A model generated the notes under the pieces. That model worked only from the letters and a program-made list of their open reading frames with translations. It had not been told where the DNA came from and did no database searches. Below, piece by piece: positions 1 through 8,653 of a DNA stretch of 23,678 nucleotides. Source of the stretch: Sporisorium sorghi (Eukaryota > Basidiomycota > Ustilaginomycetes > Ustilaginales > Ustilaginaceae); assembly GCA_023212695.1 (NCBI GenBank), contig JALCCG010000312.1, forward strand, positions 1 through 23,678. Reading direction: 5' to 3'. Within the stretch, counting starts at the first letter, position 1. Every line of letters starts with the position of its first letter. The position numbers were made by a program, and so were the translations under genes.

Positions 1-49
1 AAAAAAAAAAAAAAAAGAAAAAAAGAAAAAAAGAAAAAAAGAAAAAAAG
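1..49. repeat. A-rich low-complexity tract at the window edge
   Basis: Runs of seven or more A are broken by single G residues at roughly 8-9 base spacing. This is an imperfect A7-8G tandem pattern cut by the window start. It carries no coding signal and could be a simple-sequence tract or part of an intergenic dA:dT element. Confidence 0.8.
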
Positions 50-431
50 GATGAGCACCGCACAGCAGAGGGGCAGCCAAAGGCAATCTAGCGTATGTGG
101 CCAGCGTGTGTTCGTTGCGTGTCAGTGTGTGTGTGCGGCCAGCGCGAGACAATCACAATCACACACACACACTTGGCTCTTCGACCGGGGCAAAGAAAAG
201 GCCAAAAAAGAGCGGGCAGCTGAGCCGAGGATTTTCAGATTTCAATATCGGACGACGCGATCAAAGTTGAAATTGATTTTGAAATAGGAGTGTTGAGACT
301 TCAATTGAGTGGATCCGACGCCCTTATCGTTGGTGTAGTGATCACTTCGACCCATTTGTATTCGACCCAAAACACCCACTTGGAATTTACGGGATTTGGG
401 CACAGAAATTTCAGCTTCAGCTTCAAAAATC

Positions 432-467
432 TTTTTTTTTTTTTTTTTTTTTTTTCTTTTTTTTTTT
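432..467. repeat. Poly-T tract
   Basis: A run of 24 T, one C, then 11 T, followed by more T/C-rich sequence. It is a homopolymer tract in non-coding DNA, and its length is the kind of feature that varies between strains or assemblies. Confidence 0.85.
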
Positions 468-613
468 CTTCTTCGTGACAAGGGCAAGTCAACGCGTTGA
501 CCATCTGCTCAGTTGCTTTCAAGAAGAAGAAAAGGAAACGATCGCGCGTCTTTGACCCTGTTCGAGGAGGCCCGAGCTTTTCCCTTGCACAAACGTTTAA
601 ATAGACGACAAGC

Positions 614-618
614 TATAT
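614..618 (+). promoter_or_regulatory. TATA-like element upstream of tRNA-Gly
   Basis: TATAT lies 41-45 bases before the first base of the mature tRNA. The inverted tRNA copy also has a TATAT/ATATAT element at a similar distance (21255-21261). Some fungi, such as fission yeast, use upstream TATA elements for Pol III tRNA genes. A functional role here is inference. Confidence 0.35.
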
Positions 619-658
619 CTATGCAACTTTCGGACGCTCCGTCTCGTTGACACAGCGC

Positions 659-775
659 GCGCCCGTCGTATATAGGTATTATACCTGCCTTCCATTCTTC
701 CAATCATTCTTCCATTTGGAAACGGTATAACTGAAAAAACAGCAGGTGAAAGGGGTTCGATTCCCCTCGGGCGCA
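659..775 (+). tRNA. tRNA-Gly(TCC) with a 46-nt intron
   Basis: The folded cloverleaf is complete. The acceptor stem is GCGCCCG (659-665) with CGGGCGC (768-774) and discriminator A775. The D-arm is GTAT (668-671) and TTAT (679-682), with G18G19 at 675-676. The anticodon stem is CCTGC (684-688) with GCAGG (742-746). The T-arm is AGGGG (751-755), TTCGATT, CCCCT (763-767). The anticodon TCC at 691-693 is followed by A694, and the intron spans 695-740, after position 37 as usual for eukaryotic nuclear tRNAs. The spliced anticodon loop CTTCCAA and the D-arm with its G-U and U-U pairs match eukaryotic tRNA-Gly. A TTTT Pol III terminator is at 784-787. An inverted copy with identical exons lies at 21115-21219. 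Confidence 0.93.
695..740 (+). other. tRNA intron carrying a 12-nt tandem duplication
   Basis: The intron is 46 nt, against 34 nt in the second copy. The extra 12 nt arise from a repeat: CATTCTTCC occurs at 693-701 and again at 705-713. The copies also differ by one base (A714 here, G in the other). GGAA at 718-721 could pair with the anticodon region TTCC (690-693), as in the usual anticodon-intron helix. The pairing is inferred. Confidence 0.85.
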
Positions 776-1160
776 CTTGATTCTTTTGTCTCCTTCTCTT
801 TTTGCTTCGTCGTTGTTCGTACTCGTCGATGGCTCATGCTTTTGATCTCAAAGCGCAGTCTGACGCTAGATGCTGGATTGGCATTCAGGAACTTGGTTTT
901 TGCGGACGGGGACTGGCCTGCAAGTGTCTTCTCGCAGTCTGACGTGGGATGCTAAGAGCGGTCACCGATTCAAATGCAAGACAGTGTAGATGAACACATA
1001 GCGATGCCTTTCGCTTTCAGTCCCAGTCAATCTTCATAAACGCCTTTGCTTGGTGTCGTTGACAGTTCTGCGTACGATGTCACACGAGACGCCCGGCTGT
1101 TCTCCAATTCTGCTTTGACGATTGATTGCCTCTTCTGAATTGCTCGACAGCACTACATCA
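776..1160. other. Intergenic stretch between tRNA-Gly and the TAF5 3' end
   Basis: It contains the tRNA terminator and presumably the 3' UTR of TAF5, which is transcribed leftward. An open frame that starts inside the tRNA (746-955) has no conserved features. I see nothing else. Confidence 0.55.
784..787 (+). terminator. Pol III T-run terminator of tRNA-Gly
   Basis: TTTT lies 9 bases after the discriminator base of the tRNA. A second T5 run follows near 798-802. Short T-runs are the standard Pol III stop signal. Confidence 0.7.
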
Positions 1161-4100
1161 TCAATCCTCGTACACCCCAGCGACGAGGCACAAGTTCCTC
1201 GGGGTGAAATGCACATCCAGCACCGGCGTCCTCTTTGTGTAAAACGTCGCGACACAATCCGCGCTCGTGCCTGCCAGATCCGCGCCGTGCATCTGAGCAG
1301 CAGCTGCTGCGGCGGTGAGCCCTGCGTTCGCCAACTGTCCCACAGCCGGCGAGCCCACCTTCCCCGCTGCCCCCACCGCCGCTGCCGCCTGCTGCGCCTC
1401 GAGCGTCCCCGTCGGCACCGACCTGCGCGCCCCGCCCACCGCGCGCACATCCCAGCACCGCACACTGCAATCCTCACTCCCCGTCACCAGCAGCGACCCA
1501 TCCGCCGAGAAATCCATCGCGTAGACCCGCTCGCTGTGCCCCCACATCTTCTTAATCCGCCGCCCACTCGCCAAGTCCCACAGCGAGATACTCACGTCGT
1601 TCACACCCGCCCCGCGCGATGGATCCACACCATCAGCGAACTGCGCCGCCGTCCCGCTCCCCGCCGCCGCACTCGCAAGGTACCTCCCATCCGGACTCAC
1701 CCGCACACACGATACCCCCGACTGGTGCCCCACGAACAACCGCACGCACGCTCCGCGCTGCACGTCCCACAACCGACAGCTCCGATCCGAACTCCCCGTA
1801 GCAAGATACAGGCTGTTCGGATGGAAGCTCAGACAGTCGACGTCGGATAAGTGGCCAGCGTACATGCGGAGCGGGTTGATGCGCTCCGTGCTCCACAGCC
1901 GCGCGGTTTTGTCTGCACTCGCGGTGGCAAAGTAGGTCCCGAGCGGGCTCCACTGGATGTCCCAGACCGGGTGCTGGTGCCCGCGGTACGCGACGAGCGC
2001 GCTGTACGTGTCCAGGCTCCACAGGCGCGCGGTGGCGTCCGCAGAGCAGCTGAGCAGGTGCCGCGGCGCACTCGCCGAGCCGCCAACGGGGTCGAAATCA
2101 ACCCCGTACACCGGACCAGAATGGCCGATCAGTCGACGTGTAGAATAACCCTCGGCTTCGCGCTGCTTGGCCAGCGTGCGGCTGTCGCGGATTGAGGACA
2201 AGTTCGGGTTGCCCCGCATCGCGCGCAGCTTCTCCCCCTTGAGCGACCAGACTTGCACCAACGACTCTTCAAATCCTGCCGCCATGAGCGTAATGTCGTC
2301 CGAGAACGTCGAGCACGTGATGCCGTCGTCAGCGTCGTGGAATGTGTACGCGCACACCGAGGGCAGCGCCGCGACGCGTGCTGCGTTTGCGCCGTGCTCG
2401 CCAAGCGCGTTGATGCTCGGATCGCGCACGCCCGAGCTGAACGCGGGGGGCGTGTTGGCGGCAGCAGCGGAGCCGTTGAGCAAGCCCGGATCGAGGCGGA
2501 TTCGTTTGCGCGCATCGCGGATACGCTGCACCTCGCGTTTGACGTCGACGGTGCGGAACGTGGGCGCTTGCGGTGGGAGGTCGGTGATACTAGCCGCGAG
2601 CAGTCCTACTGAAAAGTCGGGTCCGGACGAGCCTTTTGCGAGTGTGTCGGCTGCACTCGTAGGAGGAGCAGTTCCTGCAGCCGACGACGACGGCGGTTCC
2701 GATGGACGCACAGACGCCGTCCTCGCCCTGGAAGCAGCATCGCCATCTTCGGCCGCCTCGGATGCAGCGGCGGTAGTGGCATCCTGCATCGTCGTATCGC
2801 CGTCTTGCTGCTGCTGGCTCGTATCTGCTCCGTCTGCACCTGGTGGCGCAGCCCCCGGACCAGATGTGGCCGCATTCGAGGCTTGAGCATCCTTGCTCTT
2901 GGCTTCGTCTGCTTGCACTGCCGCAGCAGTCTCCTTTTCCCGCCTTTCCACTTCCTGCAGCTCTTTTTGGACTTCATTCTCCAGCCTCTCGCTCAGCGGC
3001 ACCGTCGGATGAAGCTTGAGTTGCGGTCCGGCAGCTTTGGCGTTGAACTCGGCGAGTGCGTCTCCCTCCGAGACCGCATTCTTTGCGAGCGAAGAGTGGA
3101 TGCGGCTTCGACCGGATGCGCTGGTGGAGACGCTCGAGTACGTTGGACCGGCGCCCGTGAGACCCGTGCCTTCTTCGAGCACAGCAGCGTCGATCTGGTA
3201 CGGCTGGGCTTGGAGCACCTGGATGCGGCATCGCTCGTTGATGATCTTGAGCATGGCCTCTCTGCCGCGTCGTGCGGGGCCTTCTGCTTCGTCCAAGCCA
3301 TTTGCAGAGCCGGAGACCGGTCCACCTCCGTCGGTAAGCCAGCCGAGCAGGAGGCTGAAGACGATGTTGGACATCTTGACGACGTAGCGCTCGGATCGGA
3401 AGCGCTGTGCGAGTGGGTCCGACTGGATGTGCGATGGAAGAGCCAACGATCGGATCTGAGAGAGTAGCGCAGTGTGAGTGGGCAGGAACGAGCCGGCGTG
3501 TGCGGTGTAGAGCGCCGACGCAGCAGGACCCTGGCCCATGAGCACGAGGTCGAGGAACGAGTGCACAAAGAGCGGCAGCAGGATGGGCAGCAGCTCGGGC
3601 TGGTAGATGTCGAGACTCCCCTCGCACCACGACTTGAGCATGGCGAATCCTCTTGCGCGATCTGTAGGGTCGAGGAGGAGTGCCTGCGTGGCAGCAGCCG
3701 ACACGTCGCCATCCTCGGCAAACGTGATGTCTGCATCTGCGGTCTTGTCCTTGTTCGCGGTGGTGTCCGCACCATCCTTATCCTTGTCACCATCCTTGTC
3801 TGCTGTCGTGCGTGGCGCATTCTTGGCAGCGAGATCTTCGAGGCTTACCGTAGGCGCACGCCCAAGCACATCGGCGGCTGCAGCTGCTTGCTCAGCAGTG
3901 GCGCCCGAAGCCAGTGCGTCGAGCTCAGCCTTGAAAGCAGCCTCGACGCGATCAAAGCCGCGCCTCTGGAGGTAGGCAAGCACAGCAGCCGTCATATCTG
4001 GGCTGCTAAACACGCTGCCAGCTGAAGCTTCGTTGGCAGGTGCAGCTGAGCCCGTTGCGCCAGAGGATGTGGATGGCAAGGGTGTTGCGGCATCTTTCGG

Positions 4101-4217
4101 TGTGTTGATCGTCGAGTCCGAAGGCTTTCCTGATGCAGCTTGATTGTCTTTGTTGTTGGATGCTGCCTTGCCATCCGCTGCCGAGGCGGCGGCAGCAGCA
4201 GCTGTCGGCGCGGGCAT
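1161..4217 (-). CDS. TAF5: TFIID subunit TAF5 (WD40 repeat protein)
   Basis: The protein has 1018 residues in one exon, with ATG at 4215-4217. TAF5 is a scaffold subunit of the general transcription factor TFIID, and in many fungi also of SAGA, acting in the nucleus. Visible architecture fits the family. A LisH-like helix lies at about residues 73-103 (AAVLAYLQRRGFDRVEAAF). The TAF5 NTD2 domain is at about 180-298 (WCEGSLDIYQPEL, then FVHSFLDLVLMG). A long low-complexity linker rich in Ala, Ser, Asp and Gln follows. The C-terminal WD40 propeller, from about 620 to the end, shows GH...WD-type blades such as LIGHSGPVYGVDFDP and YAGHLSDVDCLSFHPNSLYL. Blade five has a Gly/Ala-rich insertion (GSGTAAQFADG), and blade six is interrupted by an Ala-rich segment. 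The protein is longer than yeast TAF5 because of the linker. It diverges from the acyltransferase gene with 556 bases between start codons. Confidence 0.95.
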   Translation of the reverse strand: MPAPTAAAAAASAADGKAASNNKDNQAASGKPSDSTINTPKDAATPLPSTSSGATGSAAPANEASAGSVFSSPDMTAAVLAYLQRRGFDRVEAAFKAELDALASGATAEQAAAAADVLGRAPTVSLEDLAAKNAPRTTADKDGDKDKDGADTTANKDKTADADITFAEDGDVSAAATQALLLDPTDRARGFAMLKSWCEGSLDIYQPELLPILLPLFVHSFLDLVLMGQGPAASALYTAHAGSFLPTHTALLSQIRSLALPSHIQSDPLAQRFRSERYVVKMSNIVFSLLLGWLTDGGGPVSGSANGLDEAEGPARRGREAMLKIINERCRIQVLQAQPYQIDAAVLEEGTGLTGAGPTYSSVSTSASGRSRIHSSLAKNAVSEGDALAEFNAKAAGPQLKLHPTVPLSERLENEVQKELQEVERREKETAAAVQADEAKSKDAQASNAATSGPGAAPPGADGADTSQQQQDGDTTMQDATTAAASEAAEDGDAASRARTASVRPSEPPSSSAAGTAPPTSAADTLAKGSSGPDFSVGLLAASITDLPPQAPTFRTVDVKREVQRIRDARKRIRLDPGLLNGSAAAANTPPAFSSGVRDPSINALGEHGANAARVAALPSVCAYTFHDADDGITCSTFSDDITLMAAGFEESLVQVWSLKGEKLRAMRGNPNLSSIRDSRTLAKQREAEGYSTRRLIGHSGPVYGVDFDPVGGSASAPRHLLSCSADATARLWSLDTYSALVAYRGHQHPVWDIQWSPLGTYFATASADKTARLWSTERINPLRMYAGHLSDVDCLSFHPNSLYLATGSSDRSCRLWDVQRGACVRLFVGHQSGVSCVRVSPDGRYLASAAAGSGTAAQFADGVDPSRGAGVNDVSISLWDLASGRRIKKMWGHSERVYAMDFSADGSLLVTGSEDCSVRCWDVRAVGGARRSVPTGTLEAQQAAAAVGAAGKVGSPAVGQLANAGLTAAAAAAQMHGADLAGTSADCVATFYTKRTPVLDVHFTPRNLCLVAGVYED

Positions 4218-4773
4218 CCTCGTCGTCTCGTTGTTGCTGCAGGTGAAAGGACGTGCGCCTTTCGCTTGAATCCGAGCGCAGAAGACAGTGTCGTCAGCTG
4301 GTATGGGAAAGTGTCAGAAGGTGATGAGAGGACGAGAAGATGGAGAAACATCAACGCGCTCTTTCCATGCGACGGCACGCGGAACTCGGGTGTTGTGTCT
4401 TTTCGCTTTTCAAATCAGCTTTGACGGTCTAACAAATCTGCAAAAATCGCCCTCCCCCCGCAAAACTCGCCTTTTCTGGTTGAAAACGGCTAAAACGATA
4501 ACCGACAGCGATGACGTTTTCCGAAACGATTTCTCCGCTTTGCGTTATCGAATCTCTCTCGAAAAGTTTCCCCTTGCTCGCACAAGCACACGCACGTTGG
4601 CTGACTGGTGTGGCTCGATATAATCCTTTGCTCTCGACTGCCATCATCGCGACCTTCCTTGTCGACATTACAGCCAGCACCTCGCTCGCAGTGCCTTATG
4701 CTGTGATTAGTAGAACAACGACATTGATTGCTCAACTCTACCTCCCCATCAACAACGTCATCATCGCCACGAT
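4218..4773. promoter_or_regulatory. Shared divergent promoter region, TAF5 / WS-DGAT
   Basis: The 556 bases separate two divergent ATGs, so promoters for both genes should lie here. A GATATAAT element near 4616-4623 is a possible TATA-like site about 150 bases before the acyltransferase ATG, though that is far for a core TATA box. The end near 4740-4770 is CT/CA-rich, as often seen before smut start codons. No RNA gene is visible. Confidence 0.5.
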
Positions 4774-7029
4774 ATGTCGACGACAGCGAGCCACCCGGCG
4801 GCGACTGCGTCACCCACGGCCAAGGTCAAAGGCGCTGGCAGCAGCGAACACGATGGCGAGCACACCAAGACGGTCAAATTCGACAGCAATGGCACGCCCA
4901 AGCTGCAGTCGTCGTCGCGGTTTGCGCGGATGAACGGCCTCGCTTCGAGCAACGGGAGCGAGAGCGGGTACGCGAGTCCCGTGCAGACGAGCCGGCTGTT
5001 CCACCCTCTATCCCCAGGCATCGTATCCGCGCTCGACGAGAGCCCCTGGGCTTCGGGCTACAACACGCCGACCATCGGGGGTGCGATCCACAACGTCGCC
5101 GAGCGCGCCGAGTCCGCCCTCCAGCGCGTTGCGGACCAGCAGCACGGCGGCCCCCTCGAACGTGTCGCCCGCTCGACGCTGCGCGTAGCAGATTACATCG
5201 AACGCCTCCTCCAGTGGGAGATCTTTAGCCGTGCCAACGCCATCGGCGGCCTCGACAACATGTGGCTCCTCGTCGACGGTATCAGCGCCTTCAACCCCGT
5301 CTGCACCGCTACGTACACTTTCAAACACCCCGCTAAGCTGCAGGATTTGAAGGAGGCCATGCTCAAGATGAAGACGGCCTTCCCGCGGTATACGCAGAAG
5401 CTCGCCGATGTCGGTCGGTTCTTCCATGGTTCCGTGTTCATCGACGACGAGGATTTCGATTTGGATAATCACATGCATGCGTATGAGCTACCGGGCAAAG
5501 CGGGCAAGCGCGAGCTGGAGCGCTTTGCGAGCGAGTTCATCGCGCGCCCATGGGACTACTCCAAGCCGCTGTGGGAGGCCGTGGTGTTGGAGAACTTTGT
5601 CGACGAAGACACAGGCGCGAGGGGAGCCTGTGTGATTCGCGGACATCACACTATGGCTGATGGGCAAGGTTTTGTGATGAGCCAGCTCTTCATCACCTCG
5701 TTGGGACCCAAGTTGGAGAGCATGATGGCCGACGGCGCACAGCTGCTCAGCGACGCCAGGCAGGGTAAGGCGCTGCCGTCGCGCATGAACAAGAAGCTTG
5801 CTGGATTGGATCGGTTCCAGGGCACCGTGGCGCTGCAGCTGGTGATGCTCGCGCTCTACTGGACCAGCTGGTTCGTGTCGTTCGTCAAGGATCTTGTGGG
5901 GTGTGTGACGTTGGCGGTGTCGACGAGCTTCTTCTTCCTCGCGACGTGCTGGCGTCAAAGGTACGTTACGGCGAGCTACCCGGGCCCGAGGACGGACGAG
6001 AAGGAGTTTAGCATCTCGAAAAGCTTTTCGCTCGCGGATGTCAAGCTGGTCTCGAAGGCGTTTTCGGGCGTCGAGCCGGGCTCGCTGCCCGACAAGGTGC
6101 AAGGCGGGAAGCGACACTCGAGGCCGCTAATCGGAACGCACTTGACGGTCAACGATGTCATCTGCACCGTCATTGCGGACGTGATCAACGACGAGCTCGA
6201 GCGCCAGGCTCAGCAGCCCGGATTGCTCAACAAGATCCGCCATCTGTCGCACCGCATCCTTCCGTCGCCTATCGGCATCATGATCCCCATCTCGATCCGC
6301 GAACCAGGCGATTGGTCGCTGCGCAACCTGTCCACGGGCGGCATCGCCTACCTGCCCACCACCAAGGGCCTCCCCACCAACCCCAAAATCCTCCACCGTC
6401 GTCTGCACACCACGCACAGCCGTCTCAACATCCTCAAGAACTCGCTGCTGCCCAAACTGTTCTTCAACGCGATCCAGCTCACGGGCCAGATCCCGGCGTT
6501 TTATCCTGTGCCCTTTGGTCTGCTGCCGAGGCACCCGTTGAACGTACTGCGCTATCCGACAGTTTGGGTGGCGGAGCGCATCCTGACGTCGTTCACGGCG
6601 GTGGTGACCAATGTGCCGTGCCCGTCCAAGCAGCGTATTAAGCTAGCAGGGCAGGAGGTGGTCAGGTGGACCGCGCTGCCGCCTCAGGCCGGCAAGGGTA
6701 CGTTGGGCATTGGCATTTGCTCGTACGGTGGCGATTTCAGTATCTCCATCTCGGCGGATCACGTCGAGGGCAGCGAAGGCGTGGCGGCTCGATTGACGGA
6801 CAAGTTCGAGAGCAGGTGGAACGACTACGTCGAGACGAGCAGGAGGTTGATCGAGAAGACTGGCTCGGACAAGGGCGAGAGGGCGAGTGCGCGGACCTCG
6901 TCGAAGGCGTCCGAGTCGAGCAGCAGCAGCGGCGAAACGAGGAAGAGGAAGTCTCCAGGTAGTCCTGCGTCTGGCGCGTCGTCGGCTGTTGCTCCTGGTG
7001 CCGAGACCGTCACCGCCAACGGTCAGTAG
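4774..7029 (+). CDS. WS/DGAT-type wax ester synthase / diacylglycerol acyltransferase
   Basis: The single exon encodes 751 residues, with ATG at 4774. The family (bacterial WS/DGAT and plant WSD1) transfers acyl groups from acyl-CoA to fatty alcohols or diacylglycerol, giving storage wax esters or triacylglycerol. The catalytic signature HHxxxDG is visible as HHTMADG at about residues 291-297, preceded by RG and followed by QGF. A hydrophobic segment at about 350-391 could form one or two membrane helices (LVMLALYWTSWFV; CVTLAVSTSFFFLATCW). The C-terminal WSD1-like domain shows NVICTVIADVINDEL-type helix motifs, IMIPISIRE, and VTNVPCPSKQ followed by GICSYGGDFSISISAD. The N-terminus is Ser/Thr-rich, and the last roughly 60 residues are a Ser/Lys-rich low-complexity tail. 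The substrate, alcohol or diacylglycerol, cannot be read from sequence. The gene converges on the Med27-like gene with 68 bases between stops. Confidence 0.88.
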   Translation: MSTTASHPAATASPTAKVKGAGSSEHDGEHTKTVKFDSNGTPKLQSSSRFARMNGLASSNGSESGYASPVQTSRLFHPLSPGIVSALDESPWASGYNTPTIGGAIHNVAERAESALQRVADQQHGGPLERVARSTLRVADYIERLLQWEIFSRANAIGGLDNMWLLVDGISAFNPVCTATYTFKHPAKLQDLKEAMLKMKTAFPRYTQKLADVGRFFHGSVFIDDEDFDLDNHMHAYELPGKAGKRELERFASEFIARPWDYSKPLWEAVVLENFVDEDTGARGACVIRGHHTMADGQGFVMSQLFITSLGPKLESMMADGAQLLSDARQGKALPSRMNKKLAGLDRFQGTVALQLVMLALYWTSWFVSFVKDLVGCVTLAVSTSFFFLATCWRQRYVTASYPGPRTDEKEFSISKSFSLADVKLVSKAFSGVEPGSLPDKVQGGKRHSRPLIGTHLTVNDVICTVIADVINDELERQAQQPGLLNKIRHLSHRILPSPIGIMIPISIREPGDWSLRNLSTGGIAYLPTTKGLPTNPKILHRRLHTTHSRLNILKNSLLPKLFFNAIQLTGQIPAFYPVPFGLLPRHPLNVLRYPTVWVAERILTSFTAVVTNVPCPSKQRIKLAGQEVVRWTALPPQAGKGTLGIGICSYGGDFSISISADHVEGSEGVAARLTDKFESRWNDYVETSRRLIEKTGSDKGERASARTSSKASESSSSSGETRKRKSPGSPASGASSAVAPGAETVTANGQ

Positions 7030-7097
7030 TGGTTCCCGATGTTTGGCTTAGATTGTTGTAGTTTGCGAATCGACTCTGCTGTGTCTGTCGAAGAGGT

Positions 7098-8237
7098 TTA
7101 CGTTTGGAACTGTGCAGCTGCGAGGATGAGACGCGCGATGGTCTCTGTGATCGGCTTGTATGCCGTCCATGCGTTTGTCGGTGTGTTGACCGGACGAGCG
7201 GAAGAGATGGCGCGGTGTGTCTGTGCGAGAACGTCGGTGGATAGAGAGCGAAAGATGGGGTATGCGCTTGGCGTTGTCGATGATATCGGTTCGGCGACGC
7301 CGCCCAGCGTGAGCGCTGCTAGCTCGACGCTCTTCAGCTCTGCTTCTGTTTCTGGTGACTCTGACGCCTCTGATGATCGAGGTGCGTAGGTGACAGACGC
7401 ATCGATGAGCGCTTTCAACACCTGAGCTACTTGCACTTCCAGCGTGAAGCCTTCTGGCGTCAAGGCGACGATGCGCGCCTTGACGTGTTTGAGCTGTACT
7501 GTTGGTGGGAAGAGTCCCCTTTCGACGGTGGTTTTGAGGTAGCTGTGCAGGGCGGAGAGGTAAGCCTGCAGTGCCTGGGGTGTCGTTGGTGGTGGAAGGT
7601 CTTGCTGCTGTGAGGTGAGTACGGTGTTGGGAGGATTTTGTGATGGCAAGAAGGCTTGCACCTCGATGTCGTCTTTCGCCTTTTCCTGCAGCACTTCCTC
7701 GCTCTTGTCCGCACTCGTTGGTGGCTTGACACCCACCGCCGTCGACCGTGGTGGGACGGGTGGCCCCCAACTGTTCACCTCGAGCACCTTTTCCTGCTCG
7801 ACAAACAGCCTCCTCTTCTTCCTCACCCTCAACAGCCTTGCCTTTTCATCGCCCTGCAGCATCAGCCGCTCTGCCAGCTCGAGCGCACTCCCCACCGAAG
7901 CGCCATCCTGCACCCTCCCCACCAGCTCGCTGGCAACGCGAAAGGCGTGGTCCACATTCGCACGGTAGCGCTGCATGCTCTCGCCCGGCACGGCGTCTTG
8001 GACAGGCAAAAGTGGCGTCAGGAGCGTGGGGAGCAGGTGGGTCAACCCGCCCGGTCGATAGTCGAGAAGTGGGATGAGCTGTTGGATTCGTGAGAGCGCG
8101 ATCATGAGCTCGGTGCTGTTTGGTGAGGATCCGACAGCAGATGCTGTCGTGGTTGGGGCTGTGGACGCAGATGCAGCGTTGGTGTTCGTGCTCGCGCTGC
8201 CGACAGCATTCGCCGCGTTAGATGTTATGGCTTCCAT
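7098..8237 (-). CDS. Hypothetical protein, possible Mediator subunit Med27
   Basis: The frame encodes 379 residues from the first ATG (8235-8237, MEAITSN). The frame stays open upstream to about 8357, but I found no ATG there; its upstream end codon is TTG. The N-terminus is Ala/Thr/Asn-rich. It is followed by helical segments (ALSRIQQLIPLLDYRP; ANVDHAFRVASELVGRV), a basic patch (LLRVRKKRRLF), a variable linker, and a helical C-terminal half (LQAYLSALHSYLKTTVERG; VLKALIDASVTY; AYPIFRSLSTDVLAQ). The order of a long helix pair, VLK-I motif and YxxF helix followed by a final helix resembles Med27, a tail/upper-tail Mediator subunit. The human zinc-binding cysteines near the C-terminus are absent. 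The product call is inference from weak similarity; the reading frame itself is well supported by length and amino-acid composition. It could be another helical nuclear protein. Confidence 0.55.
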   Translation of the reverse strand: MEAITSNAANAVGSASTNTNAASASTAPTTTASAVGSSPNSTELMIALSRIQQLIPLLDYRPGGLTHLLPTLLTPLLPVQDAVPGESMQRYRANVDHAFRVASELVGRVQDGASVGSALELAERLMLQGDEKARLLRVRKKRRLFVEQEKVLEVNSWGPPVPPRSTAVGVKPPTSADKSEEVLQEKAKDDIEVQAFLPSQNPPNTVLTSQQQDLPPPTTPQALQAYLSALHSYLKTTVERGLFPPTVQLKHVKARIVALTPEGFTLEVQVAQVLKALIDASVTYAPRSSEASESPETEAELKSVELAALTLGGVAEPISSTTPSAYPIFRSLSTDVLAQTHRAISSARPVNTPTNAWTAYKPITETIARLILAAAQFQT

Positions 8238-8653
8238 CCTTGGGGTGTGCAGGCGTAGAGCTAGCGAGCCAAGAAAGGGGAGATGAAATGGAAGTGGAGG
8301 CGGTCGAGTGGCGGTCGAGGACGATGGTGGGGAGTTGTCAAGAGTCAATGAAGGCAAAGCAAGTCAATCGAAGGTTAATCTTTCAACGACCAGGACGTTG
8401 TGGAGAGAGAAAGAGAGAGAGAAAGACGCAAAAGTCGATTTCGCATTCCGAAATATCCCATTTTGGCGTTGCGATGAAAGGCATTATTCGACAGCCGACC
8501 AAGACCGACCCTCAACCTCATCGAATGCGACTCATCATCTGTTTGCTGCTGCTGCCTCACACTCGACAGACGAAAGGGAATCCCAACTAGCTTTTTGGTG
8601 TCTAGCCGTGCTGCATACATGAGAGAAATGGAAAGAGAGGGAGCACCTTCTTT
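8238..8653. other. Intergenic region upstream of the Med27-like gene
   Basis: The 416 bases separate two leftward genes. They should hold the promoter and 5' UTR of the Med27-like gene and the 3' UTR of the metallophosphatase. A GA-rich tract lies near 8401-8424 (CT-rich on the coding strand), similar to the pyrimidine tracts before other genes here. No RNA gene or conserved frame is seen. Confidence 0.5.

Larger units (their letters stand above)
50..658. other. Intergenic stretch, no gene seen
   Basis: No supported gene lies between the A-rich edge and the first tRNA. The stretch holds a short CA repeat near 160-171 and a T-tract at 432-467 broken by a C at 456. Short open frames here are low-complexity (poly-Lys or poly-Phe) or lack recognisable features. 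A TATAT element at 614-618 lies about 41-45 bases upstream of the tRNA and is listed separately. Confidence 0.6.

Noticed and set aside
746..955. 69-codon frame beginning in the tRNA-Gly gene
   Set aside because: Overlaps a Pol III gene and shows no conserved features.
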